Below, piece by piece: positions 27,054 to 36,220 of a stretch of 64,000 bases of DNA. Each line of letters starts with the position of its first letter. Positions within the stretch are counted from its first letter, which is position 1. The notes below the pieces were generated by a model. That model saw only the letters and a list, made by a program, of their open reading frames with translations. It was not told the origin of the DNA and searched no databases. The stretch lies in contig NZ_MVAD01000001.1 of the NCBI RefSeq assembly GCF_002007115.1, positions 682,001-746,000 on the forward strand, in the 5' to 3' direction. Source of the stretch: Massilia sp. KIM. GTDB lineage: Bacteria > Pseudomonadota > Gammaproteobacteria > Burkholderiales > Burkholderiaceae_D. A program made the translations under genes and the position numbers.

Positions 27054-27085
27054 AAGATGCCCCGCTTTCGCAGGGCATCTTTTTT
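27054..27085 (+). terminator. Rho-independent terminator
   Basis: The arms AAGATGCCC and GGGCATCTT flank a GC-rich 9-10 base loop and run into TTTTTT (from 27079). A strong hairpin with a U-tract closes the right side of the IS5 remnant. An 8-base G tract follows at 27127-27134. Confidence 0.88.
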
Positions 27086-27149
27086 ACTGCTCGGACCTTT
27101 GCAGACTCCTTACACAACCTGAATTTGGGGGGGGTAACTCGGCTCGCCG

Positions 27150-27428
27150 TTATGAGTTCCAGTTGTCAACGATGAATTTTTGCGCTCCAGGGAGCAGATT
27201 CGACATATGACAATTCGACGCAGAGATTACGATCAATGAGTCGTTTTTGTCTAGCGAAGCACTGACAGCTTGGAAGATTTGCGCTTGACCTAGCTCACTT
27301 CTCAGATAGAACAGCGACTTTTGAGCACGGACTGAAGCACCTAGGGTCCTGATCGCCGCCTCTATCCTCTTATAATCCTGCCCAGGCGAGTTGAGATCGT
27401 AAGAAATGAAATAATTTGACTTAGCCAT
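27150..27428 (-). CDS. Small Cas2-like ferredoxin-fold protein (SinR-type annotation)
   Basis: A 92-residue protein starting MAKSNYFISYDLNSPGQDY. The first strand with YFISYDL, the helix IEAAIRTLGA, the strand SLFYLRS, and the strand DSLIVISAS with conserved Asp/Ser give the beta-alpha-beta layout of Cas2/VapD-like proteins. Relatives are often labelled SinR family. No CRISPR repeats or cas1 are present, so it is not part of a CRISPR locus here. It may be a stand-alone nuclease-like or toxin-like protein. It lies at the end of the leftward SnoaL-isochorismatase group, about 65 bases from the next gene. Confidence 0.62.
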   Translation of the reverse strand: MAKSNYFISYDLNSPGQDYKRIEAAIRTLGASVRAQKSLFYLRSELGQAQIFQAVSASLDKNDSLIVISASNCHMSNLLPGAQKFIVDNWNS

Positions 27429-27493
27429 TAGTCACCGTTAACAATAAGTTGGTTTAGATTGTCCAAGTGTACAGTGCGCTACCAACAATGACT

Positions 27494-28231
27494 CTAGTTC
27501 TTCAGCTTTTGCTGCAGTCCTTCGTTGGCATCGAACATTGACACGGCGCCTAAGGTCGAGCTCGCCCGTTCCTCATTTTGCAGCACATCCCAATGCTCAG
27601 CAAGTTTGCCATCTTCAACTCGGAAGATATCAACAACAACCTGTGGAACGTTTGCCCATCCACGGATCCTTCCATGGATTGCAACCAAATCCCCCTCGGC
27701 AATCATCAAGCCTGGTTCGTAGAAGACATCCTCAGACATTTGCGAGACCAAGGTCTTCAGAGCATCGCGGCCTTGCGGAATATGTGGATTATGCTGAATG
27801 TAGTCAGCGGCATAAAGTCGCTCAACTGTCGAAGCATCGCGCTTTTGGAACAGGGAGGTCATGGCTTCTAAGACGATCTCCTTGTTCCGTTGGGGGCGGT
27901 CATCGAACTCCTGGTTGGCGCTGCGAATAATTTCAAACGAGCCGTTCATCCGGAGGAATTTTCCGTTCGGAAGAGTGGCGTTGGAGTAAACGACGCAGCG
28001 ATCGTAATCTTGAATGTTTGTGACGGTCGATCCGTCGTTCTCCTGCCAACTCACGGCGAAAATGCTATTGCCGAGCGGGACCACTTCGATGTCGACCACT
28101 TCCGCGTGGGCAAAAGGGCCTTCCTTGATCTCAAACTTAAGCTGTTGGGTAGACAACAAAGTTAAGTTTGCCCTGAACTGAGCATATGTAACTTCGATCT
28201 CCATCCCAACTGGGAAGCGTTCAATGGACAT
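27494..28231 (-). CDS. MoaF-N-like domain fused to SnoaL-like (NTF2) domain
   Basis: A 245-residue protein from the ATG at 28231, chosen over 28276 because AAGGA is well placed. Residues 1-110 form a beta-rich calycin-like domain (VGMEIEVTYAQFRANLTL, NSIFAVSWQENDGSTVTNIQDY) resembling the MoaF N-terminal family. Residues 120-245 are a SnoaL-like fold with YIQHNPHIPQGRDALKTLV and ending FRVEDGKLAEHWDVLQ, a classic pattern of predicted SnoaL-like aldol-condensation-type proteins. Both halves are small-molecule binding folds. It is followed on the same strand by the Cas2-like gene and preceded by an isochorismatase hydrolase, so it probably belongs to a catabolic or detoxification unit. Confidence 0.8.
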   Translation of the reverse strand: MSIERFPVGMEIEVTYAQFRANLTLLSTQQLKFEIKEGPFAHAEVVDIEVVPLGNSIFAVSWQENDGSTVTNIQDYDRCVVYSNATLPNGKFLRMNGSFEIIRSANQEFDDRPQRNKEIVLEAMTSLFQKRDASTVERLYAADYIQHNPHIPQGRDALKTLVSQMSEDVFYEPGLMIAEGDLVAIHGRIRGWANVPQVVVDIFRVEDGKLAEHWDVLQNEERASSTLGAVSMFDANEGLQQKLKN

Positions 28232-28428
28232 ATTTATCCTTAAAATAAAAGCTGACGCGGTTGAAAACAATGTCAATAAATGGAAGATTTAGTTTCACAT
28301 CGTATGACTGCCTCCAGAACTGGCAACTCGTAGGCCAGCTGAACTGATTATGAATAAGCTCTTGATCCTTGCTCAACAAGGAGGCCAACCGGAGCAGAAT
28401 CGCGATCGGCCTGAGTGTTCACATTCAA

Positions 28429-29082
28429 TCAGCCTGCGGCTGCCGGGACGGGAGTATTTAGCAGTTGCTGTTCCCAGAGGTACGCGATGCCGCTACCGCC
28501 AGCGTGCTGAACGAGAACGTCAACAAGCGCTCCAGCCGTTTCCATACGCGCCCAATCACGTTGCCATTCAGCCGTCAACGCGGTCCATGTAATCATGTTC
28601 ACGCCGGCAGCGAGCATACGTTGAATGGCTACTTGATGAGCCTCGACTGATACACCGCCACAAGCGTCAGTAACAACGGTAACGTCCCAACCTTCACCCA
28701 CGGCCTGAATCGCTGGCATTGCCACGCAAACCTCGGTCCACAGGCCGGCCAAGATCAACTGCTTGCGGCCGGTTGCCTTAACTACCTCTACAACCTTAGG
28801 GTCTTCCCAGGTATTGATGAAGGTGCGGTCGATTGGTTTCTGCTCCGGGAAGACTTCAGCAACTGTAGGGAACAGCTTACCTCCGCGGTCCTCGATAACA
28901 GTGGTCAGAATTGTCGGGACATTGAATGCTTTCGCTGCTTTCGCCAGACCTGTCGTGTTGTTGATGATCATTTGCGGTTCGTGGCTGTTCAAATTAGCCA
29001 TCTGATAAGGCTGATGATCAATCAGAACAAGTACAGAGTCTTCTGGACGCAGCAGAGACTTCAGGCCGTTACGTAAAGTCAT
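28429..29082 (-). CDS. Isochorismatase-family cysteine hydrolase (YcaC-like)
   Basis: A 217-residue protein from the ATG at 29082, preceded by GAGGAAACGAAA; an upstream frame to 29154 has no ribosome binding site. The family triad is visible: Asp in VLVLIDHQPYQ (about residue 20), a Lys/Arg region, and the nucleophilic Cys in GLWTEVCVAMP (about 115). Such enzymes hydrolyse amides, ureas or vinyl ethers. It resembles YcaC-type octameric hydrolases of unknown substrate. A second family member, about 40 percent similar by eye, lies at 41736-42380, so the family is duplicated in this window. Confidence 0.9.
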   Translation of the reverse strand: MTLRNGLKSLLRPEDSVLVLIDHQPYQMANLNSHEPQMIINNTTGLAKAAKAFNVPTILTTVIEDRGGKLFPTVAEVFPEQKPIDRTFINTWEDPKVVEVVKATGRKQLILAGLWTEVCVAMPAIQAVGEGWDVTVVTDACGGVSVEAHQVAIQRMLAAGVNMITWTALTAEWQRDWARMETAGALVDVLVQHAGGSGIAYLWEQQLLNTPVPAAAG

Positions 29083-29573
29083 TTTCGTTTCCTCGTATTG
29101 ATGGTTTGAGAGCAATGTCCGGACAGTAGCGATTGCCTGTGTCGGAGTTAGCATTTTCCTGCGGTGCCACTCGGCCTGCTAGTGCTGCTGATTGACGAGC
29201 TGTGTCGCACTTCACGCAACATGCATCAATAGCGCTGTAATCAACTGTTCCCGAGAAGTGAAGAGAGCGAATAAGACGATGTATTGGAGAAATAATAATA
29301 CGCTGCCCATTCTATATTTGCTTGCAAAGTCGCCTTGATTCTAACGAAGCGACTGCCGCGCGACGTAAATATCCTAGCTCGATAGAAGGGGTGTTCCCCT
29401 TTCGGCAAAACATATTCGCATCGTTCATACAACTACGACGCAATCCGGACTCAAGTATTCTAGCTAACGCCATTCGCGCTTGCACGAGAGTTGCGCTAGC
29501 AAAGTGGTACAACGAGTTAGCGATAGATGACGTAGACGGCGCGGGTTCCGCGTACTTTTAAAGGAGAAACATC
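29083..29573. promoter_or_regulatory. Divergent intergenic region
   Basis: About 490 bases between the leftward isochorismatase gene and the rightward alpha/beta-hydrolase gene, so it must contain both promoters. It is AT-rich around 29270-29330. No operator repeat can be defined confidently. Confidence 0.45.
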
Positions 29574-30365
29574 ATGAAATTTGTAGCTAGTCTAACCCTT
29601 GCCATCGTTCTGTTAGTGGGGCTTACCATGCAATCGCGCTCCGCGACGGTATCAGTCGCAGTTCGCCCGACTATTGTTTTAGTGCATGGCGCCTTTGCCG
29701 ATGCAACTAGCTGGAGTGAAGTGGCAGCAGCACTACGAACAAATGGCTACCGCGTGATAGGCGTCGCCAATCCGCTGCGCAGTGTGAAAATTGACGCGGA
29801 AGAAGTATCAAATGTCGTAAAAAGCATCAACGGTCCTGTAGTGCTAGTGGGACACTCTTATGGCGGCTCGGTTATCTCCAGCGCGGCGATCGGAAATCCG
29901 AATGTCAGGAGCTTGGTGTACGTGGCGGCCTTTGCACCAGATCATGGAGAAACGGCGCTCGAACTCTCGAGTCGTTTTCCAGGCGGAACGCTTGGTCAAG
30001 CACTGGCGGAACCGGTCAGAACCGCGAATGGCGGAAAAAACTTATATATTGACCAAGACAAATTTCACAAGCAATTTGCAGCTGATCTTCCAAAGAATCG
30101 AGCCGCATTGATGGCGATGTCACAACGGCCAATTGCCGAGGCAGCTTTAACCGAAGCGTCAGGAGCGCCAGCTTGGAAAAGTCTTCCATCGTATTTCATT
30201 TTCGGTACGGGAGACAAAAATATTCCAGTAGCCGCTCTTAGCTTCATGGCTGAGAGGGCGAAGTCAAGAAAGACAGTGTCAATTCCCGGCGCCTCGCATG
30301 TCGTAATGATTTCCCATTCAAACGCTGTCGCCAGATTAATAGACGAGGCCGCGCAACCCAACTAA
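29574..30365 (+). CDS. Exported alpha/beta hydrolase
   Basis: A 263-residue protein with a clear Sec signal peptide (hydrophobic core to about residue 18, cleavage near SRSA at 21-24). It then begins with the oxyanion loop VLVHGAFAD at 36-44. The nucleophile is in VGHSYGGSV (Ser at about 95), the acid in FGTGDKNIP and the His in PGASHVVMISH. A strong AAAGGAG is 7 bases before the ATG. It probably acts in the periplasm on an ester or small lactone; the substrate is unknown. Divergent from the isochorismatase gene. Confidence 0.88.
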   Translation: MKFVASLTLAIVLLVGLTMQSRSATVSVAVRPTIVLVHGAFADATSWSEVAAALRTNGYRVIGVANPLRSVKIDAEEVSNVVKSINGPVVLVGHSYGGSVISSAAIGNPNVRSLVYVAAFAPDHGETALELSSRFPGGTLGQALAEPVRTANGGKNLYIDQDKFHKQFAADLPKNRAALMAMSQRPIAEAALTEASGAPAWKSLPSYFIFGTGDKNIPVAALSFMAERAKSRKTVSIPGASHVVMISHSNAVARLIDEAAQPN

Positions 30366-31019
30366 CTAAGAGATTCAGAACGGTGTTCAATCTGTAAAGC
30401 CAATTTATCTTTCCAATGACTTGATGCTCGGGTGCGGGTATTGGTAGTGAAGTAAGAGTAAGCACCGGTGAGTGTTAGCTCGCCGGTGCAAAAGGACCTC
30501 GTGATCTTCTGTCTTGCGCTTTAAAAATATGCAACTACCATCCTAAGAATAACGTTTGACTGTTATATATTGAACGGTACGACCATAAATCTCAACCGTT
30601 CTGTTGTCAAGAATGCACAATTGTGACTCCGAAACCGAGGGGAAGTCGGAATGTTCGTAATCTAAAGCTGCGCGAACGTGTGGAGGCGGCCCCGACGCTG
30701 GGAGTGCCCATCGTATGGACGATAAGAGGAAACCAATCAGCGACGCAAGTGGCAATCGCCTGTCGCCAAGGTAAGCATCAAGAGGCTGAGTATCTTTGAT
30801 GACCAAATGAGGGCGATTGAACTTCTTGTTCACTACCGATCGCGGGCTATATCAGCGATCGAAGTATGTGACGTCGAGATTGCAGCCTTATCTGAGCCGG
30901 GTTTCCATTTGCATGCTATATTACGCGCGAAGTCAAAAAATTGCAGGTCTGATAACGCACGCGCGCTTTGGCTACGTGATGAACGTGTGCAGCGCGCTCT
31001 GGAGGGGGGGGGCGGCCGT
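30366..31019. other. Intergenic region with hairpin and G9 tract before AraC regulator
   Basis: About 650 bases. A strong 11-pair hairpin without a T-run lies at 30462-30489 (GCACCGGTGAG to CTCGCCGGTGC). A run of nine G residues is at 31004-31012, immediately upstream of the regulator start. A 71-codon in-frame extension of the regulator reaches back to 30807, but its sequence does not look like the paralogues. Confidence 0.5.
30462..30489. repeat. Strong hairpin without T-tract
   Basis: The arms GCACCGGTGAG and CTCGCCGGTGC enclose a 6-base loop with one mismatch. It lies 95 bases after the exported hydrolase gene. No T-run follows, so it may be a weak terminator or an mRNA-stabilising structure. 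Confidence 0.6.
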
Positions 31020-31895
31020 ATGTATGATGATTTTATACTTCCAGAGAATGTTGCCGAATTGACTAGCTCAACAGGTTCCTGGAACGGAATAACTGTTGAG
31101 AAGCACGCGTTCACGTGTACTGGCCGGATTTTGTTTCCAGTGCAACGCCCAATGGAACTAACTTGGGTGACGGCGCAGTTTGAAGAGGTTGGGAGGGACT
31201 GCGTACAGGCGAGGACAAAGCCCAACGCGCCAAATCCCGTTGCCTACAAGCCGCGCTCTTTATACATTGCGCCGGCGGAAATGGAAATTTGGGCGTATTG
31301 TCGAGATGCCAGCTATCTCGGTGGTGCTACCATTTGTTTTGATGCGACCGCGATACAGGAACGTCTTCAAATTTGCGCGCCTGCCGAAACCCTCAATTAC
31401 CCAAGGTTCCGTTTCCTGAACGACGAACTATGGACCTTGATAAAGCTGCTAAGCGATGCAATTGGCAACTCCGATCCGACTGCCCAACTGTATGGGGATG
31501 CACTCAGCGCTGCGATTGCAGCTAAGCTCTTTGAGCAAGGTAAGGTTGAAAAACGATATCATTGCGTACTTTCGCCAATTCAGTTGAAAGATGCGCTCAG
31601 CTATCTTGAAAACGCAATGCCAGCAAAAGTCGAGCTTTCCGCACTAGCAAAACTGGCTGGTCTTTCTCAGTCACATTACTGTCGCGCGTTTAAGGCCTCG
31701 ACAGGACTCGCACCTTATCAATGGCAACTTCGAGCGCGTGTCGATCGGGCCAAGTTCTTGCTGTTAAATACTAGTCAGTGTCTCGAAGAAGTTGCCGATT
31801 CTACTGGCTTTTCGGATGCCGCCCACTTTGGTCGAATCTTTCGCAAAATGACTGGCGCTAGCCCAGTAGCATGGCGCGCGGATATGCTTAAGTAG
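31020..31895 (+). CDS. AraC-family transcriptional regulator
   Basis: A 291-residue protein from the ATG at 31020; this start matches the paralogue at 54867-55772 (shared LPEN and WNGI/V near the N-terminus). Residues 1-180 form a cupin-like effector domain, and residues 185-291 are the double helix-turn-helix. The latter includes LAKLAGLSQSHYCRAFKAST, APYQWQL and the second recognition region VADSTGFSDAAHFGRIFRKM. It probably controls neighbouring detoxification genes such as the exported hydrolase upstream. The 9-G tract just before the start could affect its translation. A third, dead copy lies at 34960-35816. Confidence 0.9.
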   Translation: MYDDFILPENVAELTSSTGSWNGITVEKHAFTCTGRILFPVQRPMELTWVTAQFEEVGRDCVQARTKPNAPNPVAYKPRSLYIAPAEMEIWAYCRDASYLGGATICFDATAIQERLQICAPAETLNYPRFRFLNDELWTLIKLLSDAIGNSDPTAQLYGDALSAAIAAKLFEQGKVEKRYHCVLSPIQLKDALSYLENAMPAKVELSALAKLAGLSQSHYCRAFKASTGLAPYQWQLRARVDRAKFLLLNTSQCLEEVADSTGFSDAAHFGRIFRKMTGASPVAWRADMLK

Positions 31896-33152
31896 CCGAG
31901 ATGCCTCTGCCGTGATCGCTAACTAATTGTGATACTCGAAATACTGGGCAAACAATATGCAATCGTGGACTTGACTATAAGAAATCGCTCTACTTTAGCA
32001 GGCTTCCCGTTCTAACCATCAACCTCAAATAGCGCGCGAGACCTGAAGAAAGCTCGATGCCAATGTCACGATTTTTATCTTACTAATCGATCGGCAGGTA
32101 GTCAAAATCCGAGGCGTTGAAAACCGAGTGCGATCTAGGAATTGGACATCTTTGCATACCATTTAATTTCCTCATTGCATATATTCGAGCTCGCTTTAAT
32201 CACTCCAGGATCCTGAGGAAAATTTCAGTAGTAGACGCGAAAATTCGAATGCTGGGCTGGAAATACCTTACTTAGGCAGCAATTGCGTACATGATGCATC
32301 GCTTTTTATATGATTATGGCAAGAAGTATTTGCGCAATTTTGCGTACTTGAATGAGTAGAGATCACTATCCAAGCACGACATGGGCGCGTTGCGTTAGGG
32401 GGCAAAGTATCTGAAGGTCCAGTCGCCCTACACTCGTGCTTGAAGATCGCTAGGAACTTCTGGTAGGGCTTCATTTTCGTTTCCTTAAGCATTGTCAGTT
32501 TTTTTGATTCCAGACTTATCAAACTCCGACGCTTCGATATGTTTCCAACAGGTGTCATCTCCAACACTTGAGTTGAATACGAAGCCATTAGTGGATGGAG
32601 CGCGCTCCAATAGATAATAATCGCGTTCGGTCAATCTCGCGCATTTTCATGTAATCAAAGATATGAGAGCTGAAACTCTTTGCTTACCCATTGGCGTTAA
32701 GGAGCTTCGCTTAACTAACTCGTGGCGTAAGTCATTGAACTGAACAACGAGGCAATCACTATAAACTTTCCGAATCTAACGTGTGCTCACCTGTCTCACC
32801 AGGTGCTTGCCCGCTCTGGACCATTGAAACAATCATGCTCCAAATCGCCGCAATCGCTGCAATAAAACCTGAGTTTAAATAAGTGACTAGAACGGGCAAT
32901 GCTCGCACCCATGCATCCTGTATATAGCAGCGTACCAAGAACGTCTTGGCGGTAACTATGCAAGTAACCTTTCGAGTATCGAATCGGTTCATGACATATC
33001 CGTTGTAACGATCAAAAAATTTACCGTAACGATTTCGGATCGCGCGTTGCCACTCGGCATTAGCCTTGAAGGGCGGATTTGCGTTCACAAGAGATTTTAT
33101 TACCTTCGACGGTAGACAACATCTTACAATTAAGCCGCCAAAAGCTAGCGGA
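31896..33152. other. Long stretch without a supportable gene
   Basis: About 1.26 kb. Short frames exist (for example 32268-32588 minus) but their translations lack domain features and sensible composition, and one overlaps the LysR gene on the same strand in another frame. I see nothing functional; it looks like decayed DNA between regulator copies. Confidence 0.45.
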
Positions 33153-34085
33153 TCAGCCAGCCTGTAATACCTCTTTACTCCCCACGCTGTCGTCTTTTTC
33201 GGATCTTCGATTAAGCTGGAATCTAGTGCATTGGTCGACGAGCAGACCAGTGAGTACCCTAGTCTTCCGAGTAAGGTCCTGAGACAGAGGGCGAACAACA
33301 AATATATCTCCTGGCGGCGTCACATGCCGGCTCATGACTGGCACGAGCGCTCCTGAGTTTAAATGCTCTTGAATCAGGCAGGTCGGGAGGCAAGCAATGC
33401 CAAGACCAGCCAACGACGCTGCAAGTAAGGCCAGCGAATCATCTGCTTTGTATCTACCTTGCGGATGGACGGAGACTATTTTCCCTTCATCGATCAGCTG
33501 CCAGCACTCAGTACCCCTTGTTAGTGCTTCACGCTGAAGAAGATCCTGAATACCTTTGGGAGTTCCGCATGCCCGGATGTAGCTGGGACTCGCGACGATC
33601 GTCAGGGGCACTGATCCAATCTTCTGCACGCTTAAATTTGTATCCTGCAGCGGTCCAAGCCGCACCGCGCAGTCAAAGCCCTCTTCGGTGAGATCAACAA
33701 TATTGTCACTGTATGATGTATAAATTTGTAGTTGTGGATGAAGACGAGCCATTTCAGTCAAGGCCGGTGCGACGTGTGTCATGCTCAACGATATTGGCGC
33801 CGCGATTCGGAGCCTTCCTCGCAAGTTCTTAGAAGACTGTGTAGCTTCTCTCGCAACATCAATCTCTGCACATGCACGGAGTGCATGATCCCTAAACATC
33901 TGCCCAGCTTCCGTAAGGGCAGCCCCGCGAGTCGAGCGGGACAGCAACTGGACGCCCAGCTCTTCCTCCAGTCGGACAAGACGACGACTCACAATTGACT
34001 TCGGTAACCCGAGCCGAAACGCTGCTGCAGAGATTCCGCCAGCATTCGCAATCTCCACAAATGTCCTTAATTCTTCGATTTGCAC
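33153..34085 (-). CDS. LysR-family transcriptional regulator (paralogue 1)
   Basis: A 310-residue protein starting with GTG at 34085 (TGGAGA before it), which aligns with the starts of its paralogues (IEELRTFVEIANAGG). The N-terminal winged HTH spans residues 1-60 (AFRLGLPKSIVSRRLVRLEEELGVQLL). The effector domain of the periplasmic-binding type II fold spans 90-295. It belongs to a set of four close relatives in this window (33153, 36221, 42695, 45235), which share CxRLG, IVASPxYI and the C-terminal ALVPVM. The tail after residue 285 differs from the others, suggesting extension or decay. Target genes not identified. Confidence 0.88.
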   Translation of the reverse strand: MQIEELRTFVEIANAGGISAAAFRLGLPKSIVSRRLVRLEEELGVQLLSRSTRGAALTEAGQMFRDHALRACAEIDVAREATQSSKNLRGRLRIAAPISLSMTHVAPALTEMARLHPQLQIYTSYSDNIVDLTEEGFDCAVRLGPLQDTNLSVQKIGSVPLTIVASPSYIRACGTPKGIQDLLQREALTRGTECWQLIDEGKIVSVHPQGRYKADDSLALLAASLAGLGIACLPTCLIQEHLNSGALVPVMSRHVTPPGDIFVVRPLSQDLTRKTRVLTGLLVDQCTRFQLNRRSEKDDSVGSKEVLQAG

Positions 34086-34959
34086 GAGTGTTCTCCAGGT
34101 TGTCGTTAGCGGAAATGCGGCTTGATACATCGTTAGCGTATTGGGTACTTGTATCAAAGGGGCGACGCCAGCAATCAAGCAAGTGGCTTACCCGATTGCC
34201 CTAGTATCCAAGTCGAGTGTCGTGACTACTATCGCGCCACTGCCGTCAATTACCGCAAAACGTTACTAATCATGTATATGAAGATACCGATACAACCAGC
34301 ACCCAACAATGATCGTTCGTGCGGTTGATTGAACAATCCTGATGCGCCAGCCGATACGCTTGGCACGCTCACTTACCAGTAGGCCTGGCGCTCCTCCGTC
34401 TCTTCCTGTGCTTTGCTCAACTACCATTGGTGGTTTTGCTTCCGGAAATAGGACTCGATTAGCAGGTTGATCTTATAGCTATCTGGGTAAAGATATCAGG
34501 GAGCGGACAGCCGGAAGATTTAATCTGAGGTGAGATTTCGGCGACGATAAAGAGTGGTGCTCCGATAAACGCAGGCGAATGCTCTGTTGTTAAGTACGCT
34601 ACGAGCAATAGCTCACGAGGCCGGGACAATAGCGGTGTGCGTACTTGCGTTTGAAAGGGGGAATGTGATAGGGGGGGGGGCTCAGATCATCCTATTGCCG
34701 TAGAATACCTAGGTTGCCATTCGAAACAACATTACGTAATGTTGGCTTTTTTGCGCCTTCAAAGGTATCGCGATATTCCTGTTTTGCAATCGATGGACTT
34801 GCTATATCTGGCACGCAGATTTAGTTTTCGCTTGTTTTAACGGCGAATAGTTATGCTACCGGCAACCATTGAAAGTTGGAGTTTTTTCGGCTTGAGGTTT
34901 GAAGAATTATTCTCTGCTATGTGCAAATATATAGACTAGGTGTAATTGAACCAGCGGGG
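34086..34959. other. Non-coding stretch with a ten-G tract
   Basis: About 870 bases between the LysR gene and the AraC pseudogene. It contains a run of ten G at 34671-34680. Some AT-rich segments follow at 34740-34860. No gene supported. Confidence 0.45.
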
Positions 34960-35816
34960 ATAGCGGTAGGTTTGCCAGAGAACGTTCCCTGACTAGAGGT
35001 AGTGAAACGTACTTGGAACGGCGTACTTTATCGTGTCGCGGTGTTCCAATGTAAAGTGAATTCGTTGTCCGTTTCCCATATCTCGAAAAAACGCGGCTAG
35101 AAAGTAATTCTCGAGGAAGTTGGCGGGACTTGCAGGGACCGGTATCGTCCAAACACGCCTTGCGCGACGGGTCATGTCTCCAAATGCCTGCATTACTCTC
35201 CAGCTGACCAAGAAGTATGGGGCCATACAACTGCTGCTCGGATTGTTGATGCCACGTTGAGTTTCGACTTGGACGTCTTAAGGGAACGATTAGCTTTAGG
35301 ACTCGACCCTAGGAAGAGTAGCGTTCCACTAGCTAGGTCCTCCAATGAACGTATCTGCACGCTAGTAAAACTTCTTTCAGAAGCATTGAGTTGCCTGGAT
35401 CCAGGAATGAAGCTGCATGGGGGGATTGATCACTGCTATTGTGTTGTAGGTATTCGACGCTATGCGAATTAATGAGGAACGAGCGGGAAAGCTCGCTCCA
35501 TGCCAGCTCCGCCGCGTCACCGGCTTTATTGAAGAGCATTTTCTAGAGCGGATTGAACTAGGAATCTTAACTGCGCAACTTAGCTTGTCTCACGCATATT
35601 TGGTCGTGCGTTCAAAGCGTCAACAAGGTTAGCACCGTAACAGTGGCAATTCAACGCTCACATTAAACGTGCTCAACAGTTGCTATGTTCGTCTGATGTG
35701 TCGATTGATGAGATCTCATTGGCAACAGATTTTGCGGACACTGCTCACTTCCATCGCGCGTTTAGAAAGATCATCGGGCTGTTTCCAGCCGTTTGGCGCA
35801 TCGAGAAGAAGCGATA
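34960..35816 (+). pseudogene. AraC-family regulator pseudogene
   Basis: A degenerate paralogue of the AraC genes at 31020 and 54867. Readable pieces in order are GLPENVP, TWNGVLYRVAVFQC, KVILEEVGG, EVWGHTTAARIVDATLSFDL, and RICTLVKLLSEALSCLDPGMKLHGG. Last come FGRAFKAS and SIDEISLATDFADTAHFHRAFRKIIG, ending VWRIEKKR. In-frame stops occur after GLPENVP (TGA), before KVILEEVG (TAG) and in the HTH region, with at least one frameshift in the second half. It is dead as a regulator and shows that this regulator type was duplicated and then lost. Confidence 0.9.
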
Positions 35817-36220
35817 GGCCCTAAGAGTCGAGCATTATAGCTCTCAGGCTTTGCGCCGAAATTGGTCTTGCGAGTGCTCATATCATGCGGAACCAGCTAG
35901 CGAACACATCGTAAGCGTGATTCGTCAAATCAACCGAGCTCTTTGATTTTGGTCTGGAAAGTTCATTTAGATCAGGATTGTTCTAGTTGTGTGAGATGGT
36001 AAATCGTTACGATTTCTTAGCACCGTTAGCCGAGTTGTAGTCTAAAGCTTAGGTACTATTGCTTGGATGATATTTGCGTACTTCTTTCGAAAATGAATAA
36101 GCGATTGGGTTAAGCATTTTCGCATCCTTACTAGAAGCGTGATTCCGGCGAATACTAAGGCGAATCGAAATCGTGATGTTCTCACCAGAAGTCGTGATAG
36201 TTTGTAGGAGCCTTGAGGAG
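35817..36220. other. Intergenic region between AraC pseudogene and LysR gene
   Basis: About 400 bases, moderately AT-rich, with no gene, hairpin or repeat that I can support. Confidence 0.4.

Noticed and set aside
27150..27428. CRISPR-Cas locus suggested by the Cas2-like protein
   Set aside because: No repeat-spacer array, cas1 or other cas gene is visible nearby.
32268..32588. 106-residue open frame on the minus strand
   Set aside because: No ribosome binding site, no domain and unlikely amino-acid composition; it lies in a decayed stretch.
32759..33301. 180-residue open frame on the minus strand
   Set aside because: It overlaps the LysR gene (33153-34085) in another frame and its translation shows no family feature.
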